A stretch of 12,480 bases of DNA from Bacteroidales bacterium Bact_23 (GTDB taxonomy: Bacteria > Bacteroidota > Bacteroidia > Bacteroidales > Lentimicrobiaceae): NCBI GenBank assembly GCA_001603685.1, contig LUZO01000116.1:1-12480 (forward strand), written 5' to 3'. The notes beneath the pieces are model-generated. The model was given only the letters and a program-made list of their open reading frames with translations, had not been told where the DNA came from and did not search any database. The translations under genes were made by a program, and so were the position numbers. Of the stretch, positions 1 through 5,698 are shown in pieces; the first letter of the stretch is position 1; each line of letters starts with the position of its first letter.

Positions 1-36
1 GGTCTGATTCAGAGATAAATAATTTATTTAACTTTC

Positions 37-99
37 AAACGATGATGCTGCTCCTACGGAGCTTTCCATATCCCAATGAAGCGGCCTTTTTACTGCCAC
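37..99 (+). repeat. R-module copy 1 (type b), hairpin at 50-62
   Basis: The core at 50-62 reads GCTCCTACGGAGC, a perfect 5-bp stem with a 3-base loop. It is preceded by the AAACGATGATG leader and followed by a tail containing TCCATAT and CAATGAAGCG that runs straight into the K palindrome at 95. The same tail is seen after copy 6 at 543, so copies 1 and 6 form one subtype. There is no sign that it encodes protein. Confidence 0.8.
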
Positions 100-180
100 A
101 AAGACACGGAAACACAGAATCCTACTAAAAAGACGAATGACTTTTGTGCTTTTTAGTGCCTTAGTGCTTCTGTGGCAAAA
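95..180. repeat. K-module copy 1, long imperfect palindrome
   Basis: Outer arms GCCACA (95-100) and TGTGGC (171-176) enclose inner arms ACTAAAAAG (124-132) and CTTTTTAGT (149-157), so the whole block can fold on itself. A T-run lies to its left and an A-run to its right, which lengthens the palindrome and gives neither strand the U-tail of a normal intrinsic terminator. It looks like a small MITE-like element, but no target-site duplication could be defined. A near copy follows at 189. Confidence 0.75.
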
Positions 181-188
181 AAAGAAAA

Positions 189-279
189 GCCACAAAGACA
201 CGGAAACACAGAATCCCACTAAAAAGACGGATGCCTTTTGTGTTCTTTCGTGTTTTAGTGTTTTAGTGGCAAAAAAAAA
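189..279. repeat. K-module copy 2
   Basis: This block is closely similar to the block at 95-180: same GCCACAAAGACACGG start, same ACTAAAAAG (218-226), and a GTGGC (266-270) plus A-run end. The inner right arm has drifted (CTTTCGTGTTTTAGT instead of CTTTTTAGT), so the fold is weaker. It is directly followed by R-module copy 2. The K-R order recurs at 588-768. Confidence 0.75.
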
Positions 280-280
280 T

Positions 281-345
281 ATTACCTGCAAACGATAATG
301 TCGCTCCTACGGAGCTTGATTTTCTGACGGGCCATTTTTTCTACC
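281..345 (+). repeat. R-module copy 2 (type a), hairpin at 303-315
   Basis: The leader TATTACCTGCAAACGATAAT is followed by the hairpin GCTCCTACGGAGC and a tail with TTGATTTTCTGACG, then GGCCATTTTTTCTA. Leader, hairpin position and tail recur almost exactly at 705-767. This shows the block is a dispersed direct repeat and not unique sequence. Confidence 0.8.
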
Positions 346-380
346 ATAATGTCGCTCCTACGGAGCTTGATTTTCTGACG
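345..380 (+). repeat. R-module copy 3 (type a), hairpin at 354-366
   Basis: This is a shortened copy in tandem with copy 2. CATAATGTC precedes the same GCTCCTACGGAGC hairpin and the TTGATTTTCTGACG tail, but the long TATTACCTGC leader is missing. Confidence 0.8.
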
Positions 381-407
381 CGTATTTTTCTGAAATTTAA
401 AATCCGA

Positions 408-421
408 TCCGCCGCGGCGGA
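408..421. repeat. Perfect 14-bp GC-rich palindrome
   Basis: TCCGCCGCGGCGGA is a perfect 14-base palindrome in AT-rich surroundings. AATCCG motifs lie on both sides (401-406 and 433-438). A near copy, TCCGCCGCAGCGGA, sits at 6474-6487. Its role is unknown; it could be a protein-binding site or a mobile-element scar. Confidence 0.6.
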
Positions 422-446
422 CTAAAATCCGCAATCCGAAATTTTA

Positions 447-486
447 CAAGTCCCGGAGGGACGACATTATGGTAGTATCAGGTAAT
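447..486 (-). repeat. R-module copy 4, inverted, hairpin at 450-462
   Basis: Read on the minus strand this copy has the same order as the others: TTATTACCTG leader, CATAATGTC, then a hairpin. The stem, however, is GTCCC/GGGAC with loop TCC instead of GCTCC/GGAGC with loop TAC. Two stem positions differ from copies 1-3 and both changes are compensated on the partner strand. Confidence 0.75.
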
Positions 487-498
487 AACGAAAACCCA

Positions 499-532
499 CA
501 AGTCCCGGAGGGACGGCATTATCGTCTGCAAA
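499..532 (-). repeat. R-module copy 5, inverted, hairpin at 502-514
   Basis: This is a second inverted copy with the GTCCC/GGGAC stem. On the minus strand it is preceded by TTTGCAGACGATAATGCC, matching the TGCAAACGATAATGTC leader of the forward copies with a few changes. Confidence 0.75.
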
Positions 533-592
533 TCAAATAGTCGCTTTTAAGGAGCTCTCCATATTTCAATGAAGCGACCTCTTTACTGCCAC
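526..592 (+). repeat. R-module copy 6 (type b), degenerate hairpin at 543-555
   Basis: GCTTTTAAGGAGC keeps a 5-pair stem only if G-U pairs are allowed (GCTTT with GGAGC, loop TAA). The TCCATAT and CAATGAAGCG tail matches copy 1, and like copy 1 it leads into a K palindrome. Confidence 0.65.
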
Positions 593-702
593 GGAAACAC
601 GGAAACACAGAATCCCACTAAAAAGACAGATGCCTTTTGAGCTTTTTCGTGTCTCCCGTATGCACGGGATCTTCGATTGGTGTTTTAGTGGCAAAAAAAA
701 AT
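588..702. repeat. K-module copy 3, with a small hairpin insertion
   Basis: This copy starts with GCCAC (588-592) and ends with GTGGC plus an A-run, as in copies 1 and 2. Relative to copy 2 it carries about 23 extra bases around 653-680, which contain their own perfect hairpin: TCCCGT (654-659), loop ATGC, ACGGGA (664-669). The order K then R is the same as at 189-345, giving a long direct repeat. Confidence 0.7.
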
Positions 703-704
703 CT

Positions 705-767
705 ATTACCTGCAAACGATAATGTCGCTCGTACTGAGCTTGATTTTCTGACGGGCCATTTTTTCTA
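705..767 (+). repeat. R-module copy 7 (type a), reaching into the SCO gene stop codon
   Basis: The leader and the GGCCATTTTTTCTA tail match copy 2 at 281-345. The hairpin at 727-739 reads GCTCGTACTGAGC, so the closing pair is G-U, but the 5-pair stem and 3-base loop remain. The repeat similarity stops right after CTA at 765-767, which on the minus strand is the TAG stop of the SCO-family gene. Confidence 0.7.
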
Positions 768-1382
768 TCCCTTGATGAGTTCCCTGACTATTTCGGCTCC
801 CTCTTCCGGCTTCATGTTCAGCCCGTGCTGCTGATGGACGATTTCGCCCTTCCGGTTCATGAAGTGGATGATGTTGGAATGGTCGAATCCGCCGCCTTCC
901 AGTGGTTTCACCTTTACGCCCAGCACCTGTGCAATCTCCATGGTCGAAGCTTCATCCGAGCGGATCAGCTCCCAGGAATCGTTCAGCCGGAAATCTTCGG
1001 CAAACTGGCGCATGGTTTCCGGATCATCATTTTCAGGATCCATGCTGATCAGCAGAAACTGCACCTTTTCTCGTTCTTCGGGGCTTAATTTCTCCTCGAT
1101 ATTCTTCATATCGGCCACCAGCCTGGGGCAGGCGGAAGGGCAACTGGTGAAAATCATGGCACTGACAATCACCTTACCTCCGAAATCCTTCAGGGTAACC
1201 GTTTCATCGCGGTAGGTTTCCCATTCGTTGTCGAGCTGGAAAACCGATAGGCCGGAGATTTCGGTGCTTCCGGCATCAGAGGATGAGGTGCTGCAGCAAC
1301 TTCCATCGGAAGAGGTACGGTTGCAGGAAATTATGGCGGCTGCGAAATACAGCATCAAACCGGCAATTGCAATTCTTTTCAT
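765..1382 (-). CDS. SCO1/SenC/PrrC-family copper chaperone or thiol oxidoreductase, lipoprotein
   Basis: The predicted protein has 205 residues, a normal length for bacterial SCO proteins. A hydrophobic N-terminus ends in a lipobox with Cys20, so it is probably membrane-anchored and faces the periplasm. The thioredoxin-like fold carries the diagnostic CPSAC (C81-x3-C85) after VIVSAMIFTS, and the third copper ligand is His168 in FDHSN. A second cysteine pair (C29-C30) follows the anchor. Known members deliver copper to, or reduce the metal-site thiols of, cytochrome oxidase and some copper enzymes of denitrification. Being third in the nirK operon suggests that NirK is its client, which is inference. 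The gap to the upstream gene is 63 bases, without a visible terminator. Its stop codon lies in a dispersed repeat. Confidence 0.9.
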   Translation of the reverse strand: MKRIAIAGLMLYFAAAIISCNRTSSDGSCCSTSSSDAGSTEISGLSVFQLDNEWETYRDETVTLKDFGGKVIVSAMIFTSCPSACPRLVADMKNIEEKLSPEEREKVQFLLISMDPENDDPETMRQFAEDFRLNDSWELIRSDEASTMEIAQVLGVKVKPLEGGGFDHSNIIHFMNRKGEIVHQQHGLNMKPEEGAEIVRELIKG

Positions 1383-1445
1383 GGTTCAGGTGTGATTCTT
1401 TATGTTTTGATTAAACTAATTTCTTGCTGAATATCCGGATGATGC

Positions 1446-2243
1446 TTATTTCTTCCCTGCCGGAGCATCCTTTACGCATCTGAAGCCCAGGCTTTTCGTT
1501 ACATTGCTTGCTTTCAGGCTCGAGCGCATGGCATACCTCAGGAAAGCGGCGTAATTGCCGATATCGCCCGATTGCAGTGATCCCCCTCCGCAAAACAGGG
1601 CGTTGTCGAGGCTGGAGTTCCCCCGTGATTCGCCGGTTGAAAGGGCGCTGTTGAAGTCGTAGGTCCACTCCCAGATTACGCCGTGCATATCCCACACCCC
1701 GAAGTAGTTTTTCAGGGTGGTACCCGCCTCGGGCAGCCGGGCGGGGGTGGGTTTGGAAATCAGGTCGAGAATCAGGGAGTAGAACCCCGGTTCCTTGCTT
1801 CCGTCTTCCATGGTTTTGCCGGCTCCGGCGGCCCTTTCCCATTCGGCGGTGGTCGGGAGCCGCTTTCCCTGACATTCGCAGTATTTCTGAGCGGCAAACC
1901 ACGAAACATTTACCACTGCGCTTCCGGCGATTTCGGGCGGAAACGAGCCATCGTCGTTCCAGTGCCGAAGGTAGGCTTCATCGGCAAAAATCCGTTTTAC
2001 CGCTTTTTTGCTCCATTGGGGATTGTCGGCGACGAAACGGCTGAAATCGGCATTGGTAACCGGCAGCCGGTCAATCAGAAAAGCCCCGACATCGGCCCGG
2101 GTATTGCCGGAGTACAACGGCAGGAAGTTGCCTGCCGGAATCAGTGCCATGCTGTTGTCGCTCCCGCCCCTTGCCTGCGGATAAAGCGCAGCAGGCAGGA
2201 GCAACAGCATTCCCGTCAGTATGACGGCAATCGGATATCTCAT
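1446..2243 (-). CDS. nirV: NirV-like SUMF1/FGE-fold protein next to nirK
   Basis: The 265-residue protein has an N-terminal signal or anchor segment (about 1-24), then a formylglycine-generating-enzyme-type domain. Family signatures are PVTNADFSRF (61-70), VNVSWFAAQKYCE (111-123), KRLPTTAEWERAA (127-139), VWDMHGVIWEWT (183-194) and SLGFRCV (251-257). In active FGE a cysteine pair lies near the C-terminus just before the RYR-like motif. Here that stretch (about 220-240, ending FLRYAMR) has none; the only nearby cysteine is C218 in FCGGG. So it is probably not a sulfatase-activating enzyme. NirV, known beside nirK in Rhodobacter, is a member of this fold family, and I call this one by fold and context. 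Its ATG overlaps the nirK stop (TAATG), with GGAAG just upstream inside nirK, indicating translational coupling. Confidence 0.8.
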   Translation of the reverse strand: MRYPIAVILTGMLLLLPAALYPQARGGSDNSMALIPAGNFLPLYSGNTRADVGAFLIDRLPVTNADFSRFVADNPQWSKKAVKRIFADEAYLRHWNDDGSFPPEIAGSAVVNVSWFAAQKYCECQGKRLPTTAEWERAAGAGKTMEDGSKEPGFYSLILDLISKPTPARLPEAGTTLKNYFGVWDMHGVIWEWTYDFNSALSTGESRGNSSLDNALFCGGGSLQSGDIGNYAAFLRYAMRSSLKASNVTKSLGFRCVKDAPAGKK

Positions 2244-3703
2244 TACTTCCTTATCTTTTTCACCTGTTCGGTGGTGACCTGAGTGTCGGATTTGTTCAGA
2301 TTTTTATATACAAAGTTAAGCACTGCTGCGGTTTCGGCATCGGTGAGTGCCTGCCGCGGCATCACACTGTTGTATTTTATGCCGTTTACGGTCAGCTCGC
2401 CTGTAAGTCCGTTAACCACCGCGTCAATCGCCTTTTCAGGATTTTTGGCAATATAATCGGAGTTGGCTACAGGTGGAAATACGCCTTCAACACCCTTGCC
2501 ATCAGCCAGATGGCAGGCAACACAGTTCACCTGGAACAGTTTTTCGCCAAGGGCAAGCTGCTGCTCAGGCGACATTTCCGAGGCTTCGGCCGTTTTCTTT
2601 TTCTTTCTGGTTCGTGCAGCCTCCGCCGATGGCTGATAGATGCCCGGTTCGCTCTTTCCTGAATATATCAGCTTATTCTCGTCGCCGTCAACCGCCAGAA
2701 TGCCCAGCGCTCCCTTGTTGAAAGCCCTGAATATGGAGTGGTCAACCAGGATAAAGTTGCCCGGTATCTCTACCTTGAATTCCGTAATTGCCGAGCCGCC
2801 GGCAGGAATAAGCGTGGTCTGAATGTCGTGATTCTTTACCGAACCGCCTTCCATATAAACATTGTCGAATACTTCGCCAATCACATGGAAGCTGGAAACC
2901 AGGTTTGGCCCGCCGTTGCCCACAAACAGCCTCACGGTTTCGCCGGCTCTTGCCTTAAGGGCATCCTCTCCGGTAAGCGCACCAACCCTTCCGTTGAATA
3001 CCACATAATCAGGCTGTTCCCTGATGGCTTTGTTCATATCGAACGCCTGCAGCCCCGATTCGCCGTAGCCGCCTTCGGTATAGAAATCTCCCTGCATCAC
3101 ATAATACTCCTTGTCAACCTTTGGCAGCCCCTCTTTCGGCTCTACCAGAATCAGTCCGTACATTCCGTTGGCAATGTGCATCCCCACCGGAGCGGTAGCG
3201 CAGTGATACACAAACAGGCCCGGGTTCAATGCCGTAAAGTTGAAGACCGCTTCATAGCCGGGAGCCACATAAGTGGCCTCAGCGCCTCCGCCCTGACCGG
3301 TAACTGCATGAAGGTCAATGTTGTGCGGAAGTTTATTGTCAGGGTGGTTTTTCAGATGAAATTCCACATAATCGCCTTCCCTGATGCGGATAAACGATCC
3401 GGGAACCGTTCCGCCGAAGGTCCAGAATACATAATCCACGCCATCGGCAATCTCCATCTCTTCTTCCAGAATCTCAAGCTCAACAATCACTTTGGTGGCA
3501 TAATCCCTGGTGATGGGAGGCGGAACAAACGGCGGCTCGGTAAGCACGGCACGCTCTTCGCCCTTGATCTCGGTAACATTGTATTCTCTCCCGATCCGGG
3601 CAGTATCTTTTCCTGAATCAGTACGCTGGCAGGAAACGAAAAATGAAGCGGAAATAATAAGGGTGAGGAATAAAAAAAACGCGGGTAGTCTGTGTTTTCT
3701 CAT
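2243..3703 (-). CDS. nirK: Copper nitrite reductase NirK with fused C-terminal cytochrome c domain
   Basis: It reduces nitrite to nitric oxide in the periplasm. I chose the ATG at 3703 (486 residues) because it begins directly with a lipoprotein signal (lipobox Cys25); an in-frame ATG at 3781 would add 26 residues with no signal character. Two cupredoxin domains cover about 65-340. Type 1 copper ligands are H127, C168, H176 and M181; type 2 ligands are H132, H167 and H322; catalytic residues are D130 and H273. All are present in PHNIDLHA, VYHCA, GMHIANGM, SSFHV and VDHS. A lysine-rich linker (about 360-378) leads to a class I cytochrome c domain with CVACH (394-398) and likely Met448 as axial ligand. 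The fusion should take electrons directly at the heme. It is the first gene of an operon with the NirV-like and SCO genes. Confidence 0.95.
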   Translation of the reverse strand: MRKHRLPAFFLFLTLIISASFFVSCQRTDSGKDTARIGREYNVTEIKGEERAVLTEPPFVPPPITRDYATKVIVELEILEEEMEIADGVDYVFWTFGGTVPGSFIRIREGDYVEFHLKNHPDNKLPHNIDLHAVTGQGGGAEATYVAPGYEAVFNFTALNPGLFVYHCATAPVGMHIANGMYGLILVEPKEGLPKVDKEYYVMQGDFYTEGGYGESGLQAFDMNKAIREQPDYVVFNGRVGALTGEDALKARAGETVRLFVGNGGPNLVSSFHVIGEVFDNVYMEGGSVKNHDIQTTLIPAGGSAITEFKVEIPGNFILVDHSIFRAFNKGALGILAVDGDENKLIYSGKSEPGIYQPSAEAARTRKKKKTAEASEMSPEQQLALGEKLFQVNCVACHLADGKGVEGVFPPVANSDYIAKNPEKAIDAVVNGLTGELTVNGIKYNSVMPRQALTDAETAAVLNFVYKNLNKSDTQVTTEQVKKIRK

Positions 3704-3744
3704 AAAAGTGTTGGTTATTTGGAATGATAAAATAACAGACGGGC

Positions 3745-3766
3745 GGTATTTAAGTTCTTTAATACC
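3745..3766 (-). promoter_or_regulatory. nirK: Inverted repeat upstream of nirK, candidate operator
   Basis: GGTATT (3745-3750) and AATACC (3761-3766) form a 6-bp inverted repeat with a 10-base spacer, 42-63 bases before the chosen nirK start. Near 3725-3735 the minus strand reads TTATTTTAT, a poor match to a -7 box, so an activator-dependent promoter would fit. Nitrite reductase genes are usually switched on by NO- or oxygen-responsive regulators. The half-sites do not match the classic FNR box TTGAT-N4-ATCAA, so the regulator cannot be named. Confidence 0.3.
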
Positions 3767-3874
3767 CGAATTATTTTTCAACCAATTTCCCTGATGTGGA
3801 AAATACCTGATATTGGATAATGGCAGGGGAGCAGTACCTTGACGGTTTGTATCTGCCGCTCCGGAACAAGGGTT

Positions 3875-4720
3875 TCAGGAGTGGCTTTTCCCGGTAAGTT
3901 TTATGCCGTGTTCGGTCAGGATAATGATTCTTTGCTTGTACAGAGAGCCGATTGATTTTTTGAAATTCTTCTTGCTCATGCCGCAGGCGTCATAAATCTC
4001 CTCCGCCGGACTTTTATCGTTCAGCGGAAGGTATCCTTCGTTCTCCTTCAGCAGATTCAGAATGCGCTGCGATAATTCGTCAATCTTTTCGTAGCCGGGT
4101 TTTTGCAGTGCCAGGTCAATTTTTCCGTCATCGCGCACCTTTATGATGTAGCCCTTTGTCCTCTGTCCGCGTTCAAGCTCTTCAAACACCTCTCCGGCAT
4201 ACAGCATCCCCTCGTGTTTGTTGTTAACAATGGCCATATACCCGATTTCGGAGGTGCGCCACAGCAGCAGATCCACCTCTTCAAGCGGTTTGTAGTCAGG
4301 CGGTTCCTTGCTGAAGAAGTTCTCCAGTTTCGAAGAGCCGGCGAGCCTGCCCGTTTTGGGATCGGCAAACACATACACCACATACCGGCGGCCTTCCTCC
4401 ATCTTCACTTTCTGTTCACGGTAGGGCACCAGCAGATCCTTCTCCAGCCCCCAGTCCATAAAAGCTCCCACATTATTCACCGCTTTGGCCTGCAGATAGG
4501 CAAACTCGCCAAGCTGCACATACGGCTTCATGGTTGTGGCAATCAGGCGGTCTTCCGAATCGAAATAGATGAAGACCTCCAGCTGGTCGTCGGGCCGGCA
4601 CCCCTCGGGCACCCACTTCATGGGGAGCAGGATTTCGCCGGCGTCACCGCCGTCGAGGTAAACGCCAAAATCGACGATTCGTGAGATGCTGAGGGTGTTG
4701 AATTTTCCCGGAATTACCAT
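3875..4720 (-). CDS. cvfB: CvfB-like S1-domain RNA-binding protein
   Basis: The protein has 281 residues, typical for the CvfB/YitL family. It has successive S1-like OB folds, the first around 5-65 (ISRIVDFGVYLDGG, then EILLPMKWVPEG), the second around 70-135 (NNVGAFMDWGLEKDLLVPYREQ) and the third around 150-210 (GYMAIVNNKHEGMLYAGE to KIDLALQKPG). A C-terminal winged-helix segment follows (about 215-278, DACGMSKKNFKKSIGSLYKQ). Family members bind RNA in the cytoplasm and affect expression of other genes; no precise substrate can be given here. It is separated from the upstream beta-barrel gene by 57 bases that contain a promoter-like TAACTTTG, so it may be transcribed alone. No clear ribosome binding site is visible before the ATG. 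Confidence 0.88.
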   Translation of the reverse strand: MVIPGKFNTLSISRIVDFGVYLDGGDAGEILLPMKWVPEGCRPDDQLEVFIYFDSEDRLIATTMKPYVQLGEFAYLQAKAVNNVGAFMDWGLEKDLLVPYREQKVKMEEGRRYVVYVFADPKTGRLAGSSKLENFFSKEPPDYKPLEEVDLLLWRTSEIGYMAIVNNKHEGMLYAGEVFEELERGQRTKGYIIKVRDDGKIDLALQKPGYEKIDELSQRILNLLKENEGYLPLNDKSPAEEIYDACGMSKKNFKKSIGSLYKQRIIILTEHGIKLTGKSHS

Positions 4721-4761
4721 AGCTGAATCTGTTTTTGCCGTTTCCGGCCGGTTTGAGGCTG

Positions 4762-4769
4762 CAAAGTTA
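4762..4769 (-). promoter_or_regulatory. cvfB: Bacteroidota-type -7 box before the cvfB-like gene
   Basis: On the minus strand these bases read TAACTTTG, followed by CA, an exact match to the TAnnTTTG consensus. They lie 42 bases before the start codon at 4720. No TTTG was found 19-21 bases upstream, where the sequence is the end of the preceding gene, so only half of the promoter is supported. Confidence 0.45.
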
Positions 4770-4777
4770 GGATATTC

Positions 4778-5698
4778 TTACCGCCTGCGGGTGCCGAACC
4801 GAAGATATATTCCGCCTCCCGCTTCTGCAATCAGGTATGGCTTTCCGGCCGGTACAATCCGTTCTTCCGTTGTGTTGCCGGCAGTCCAGGTGCTGATGCT
4901 CCGCGTGTAGGGAATTGTGCGGAGCCCGTAAATCAATGCGGCTTTCGCCTGAATTCCCAGCCTGAATTCACCTTTTCCTGCCAGATCGACCGATGCCGTT
5001 GCGGTGGTATGCGAGGCGATGGCCGGCCGGTATCCGGTGGCGTAACGGATTTCGCGGCGCAGGTTGCCACCGGTCTGTTTCAGGTCAATCCGCTCACTGA
5101 AGGGCATAAAGGAGCTCAGGCGGAATCCGGTTCCCGCACTCAGATTCAAAGCTTTATGGCTGTGGCTGATAAACGGTATCAGGCTTATCCCAGGATCATA
5201 CACCCTGAACTGACGATAATTGGTGTTGACATCAATCAGCTCATCGCCGTGCCAAATTCCTTTTATCTCGTAATGATTGCTGGGATAAACCGGGTTGATG
5301 TAAACCGGAAAGATGGAAGCAATGGTTTGCACGCCCCATTTCGCAGCCGGGCTGATATTTCCGGCCAGGTATTCCGATTCAATGTTCATGCGGGAAATGC
5401 CCATATCGCTGTATGTGCCGAATCCGGCGGAAAAGCTCCACTTTTCACCGGCGCTGAAAGAGGTGCCGAAACTCAGCACTCCGCTCACTTCATTCCCGGT
5501 ACCATCATACAAATGGTTGAGAAAATCCATCTCTCCGCCGGAGTTTTGAACTTTTCTTTGAATTTGTTGTCCGCTGAAGTGCAGATAAAACCCCAGGCTT
5601 TCCCTTGCCGGTTTCTGTGCGGCCGCGTACTGCACGAGAAATGCCGCGATTGCCGCTGCAAAAAGGGCACGGCCTGTTGATGCAGTGCGGTTTTTCAT
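4778..5698 (-). CDS. Secreted, probably outer-membrane beta-barrel protein, unrecognised family
   Basis: I do not recognise the family. The 306-residue product starts with a clear signal peptide (about 1-27, basic start, Ala-rich core, AAAQ cleavage region). The rest shows alternating polar and hydrophobic strands rich in Gly, Ser and aromatic residues, for example EVSGVLSFGTSF, WSFSAGFGTYS, GEFRLGIQAKAALIYG and YLIAEAGGGIYLRFG, which is the look of a beta-barrel. The C-terminus ends RRR, not the terminal aromatic residue common in barrels. Its ATG overlaps the stop of the upstream lipoprotein gene by four bases (ATGA), so the two are made together and may act together at the cell surface. 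A porin-like or assembly role is possible but unproven. Confidence 0.75.
   Translation of the reverse strand: MKNRTASTGRALFAAAIAAFLVQYAAAQKPARESLGFYLHFSGQQIQRKVQNSGGEMDFLNHLYDGTGNEVSGVLSFGTSFSAGEKWSFSAGFGTYSDMGISRMNIESEYLAGNISPAAKWGVQTIASIFPVYINPVYPSNHYEIKGIWHGDELIDVNTNYRQFRVYDPGISLIPFISHSHKALNLSAGTGFRLSSFMPFSERIDLKQTGGNLRREIRYATGYRPAIASHTTATASVDLAGKGEFRLGIQAKAALIYGLRTIPYTRSISTWTAGNTTEERIVPAGKPYLIAEAGGGIYLRFGTRRR

Noticed and set aside
95..279. K palindromes as bidirectional intrinsic terminators
   Set aside because: T-runs lie on the wrong sides of the stems: T on the left and A on the right of the plus strand extend the palindrome and do not form a U-tail.
28..291. 87-codon open frame on the minus strand across the K repeats
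   Set aside because: It is built almost wholly from two copies of the K palindrome, and its translation is a low-complexity Phe/Lys/Ser mixture repeated twice. It is repeat DNA read by chance.
303..315. Similarity of CTCCTACGG to a conserved 16S rRNA segment
   Set aside because: Only nine bases match, and the surrounding sequence is unlike rRNA. No rRNA gene is present.
1..764. CRISPR array or attC-type integron array
   Set aside because: Repeat spacing and orientation are irregular, spacers are not of uniform length, and no cas gene or integrase is near.
637..834. 65-codon open frame on the plus strand
   Set aside because: It spans the repeat boundary and the antisense of the SCO gene, with no ribosome site or protein features.
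1411..1902. 163-codon frame on the minus strand overlapping the nirV-like gene
   Set aside because: It is an Arg-rich shadow in another frame of a gene with clear SUMF1 motifs.
2738..3616. 292-codon open frame antisense to nirK
   Set aside because: It is antisense to a coding region with all NirK ligands intact, and it has no domain or signal features of its own.
3704..3781. Longer nirK start giving 26 extra residues
   Set aside because: The extension is polar and precedes a complete lipoprotein signal, which would then be internal.
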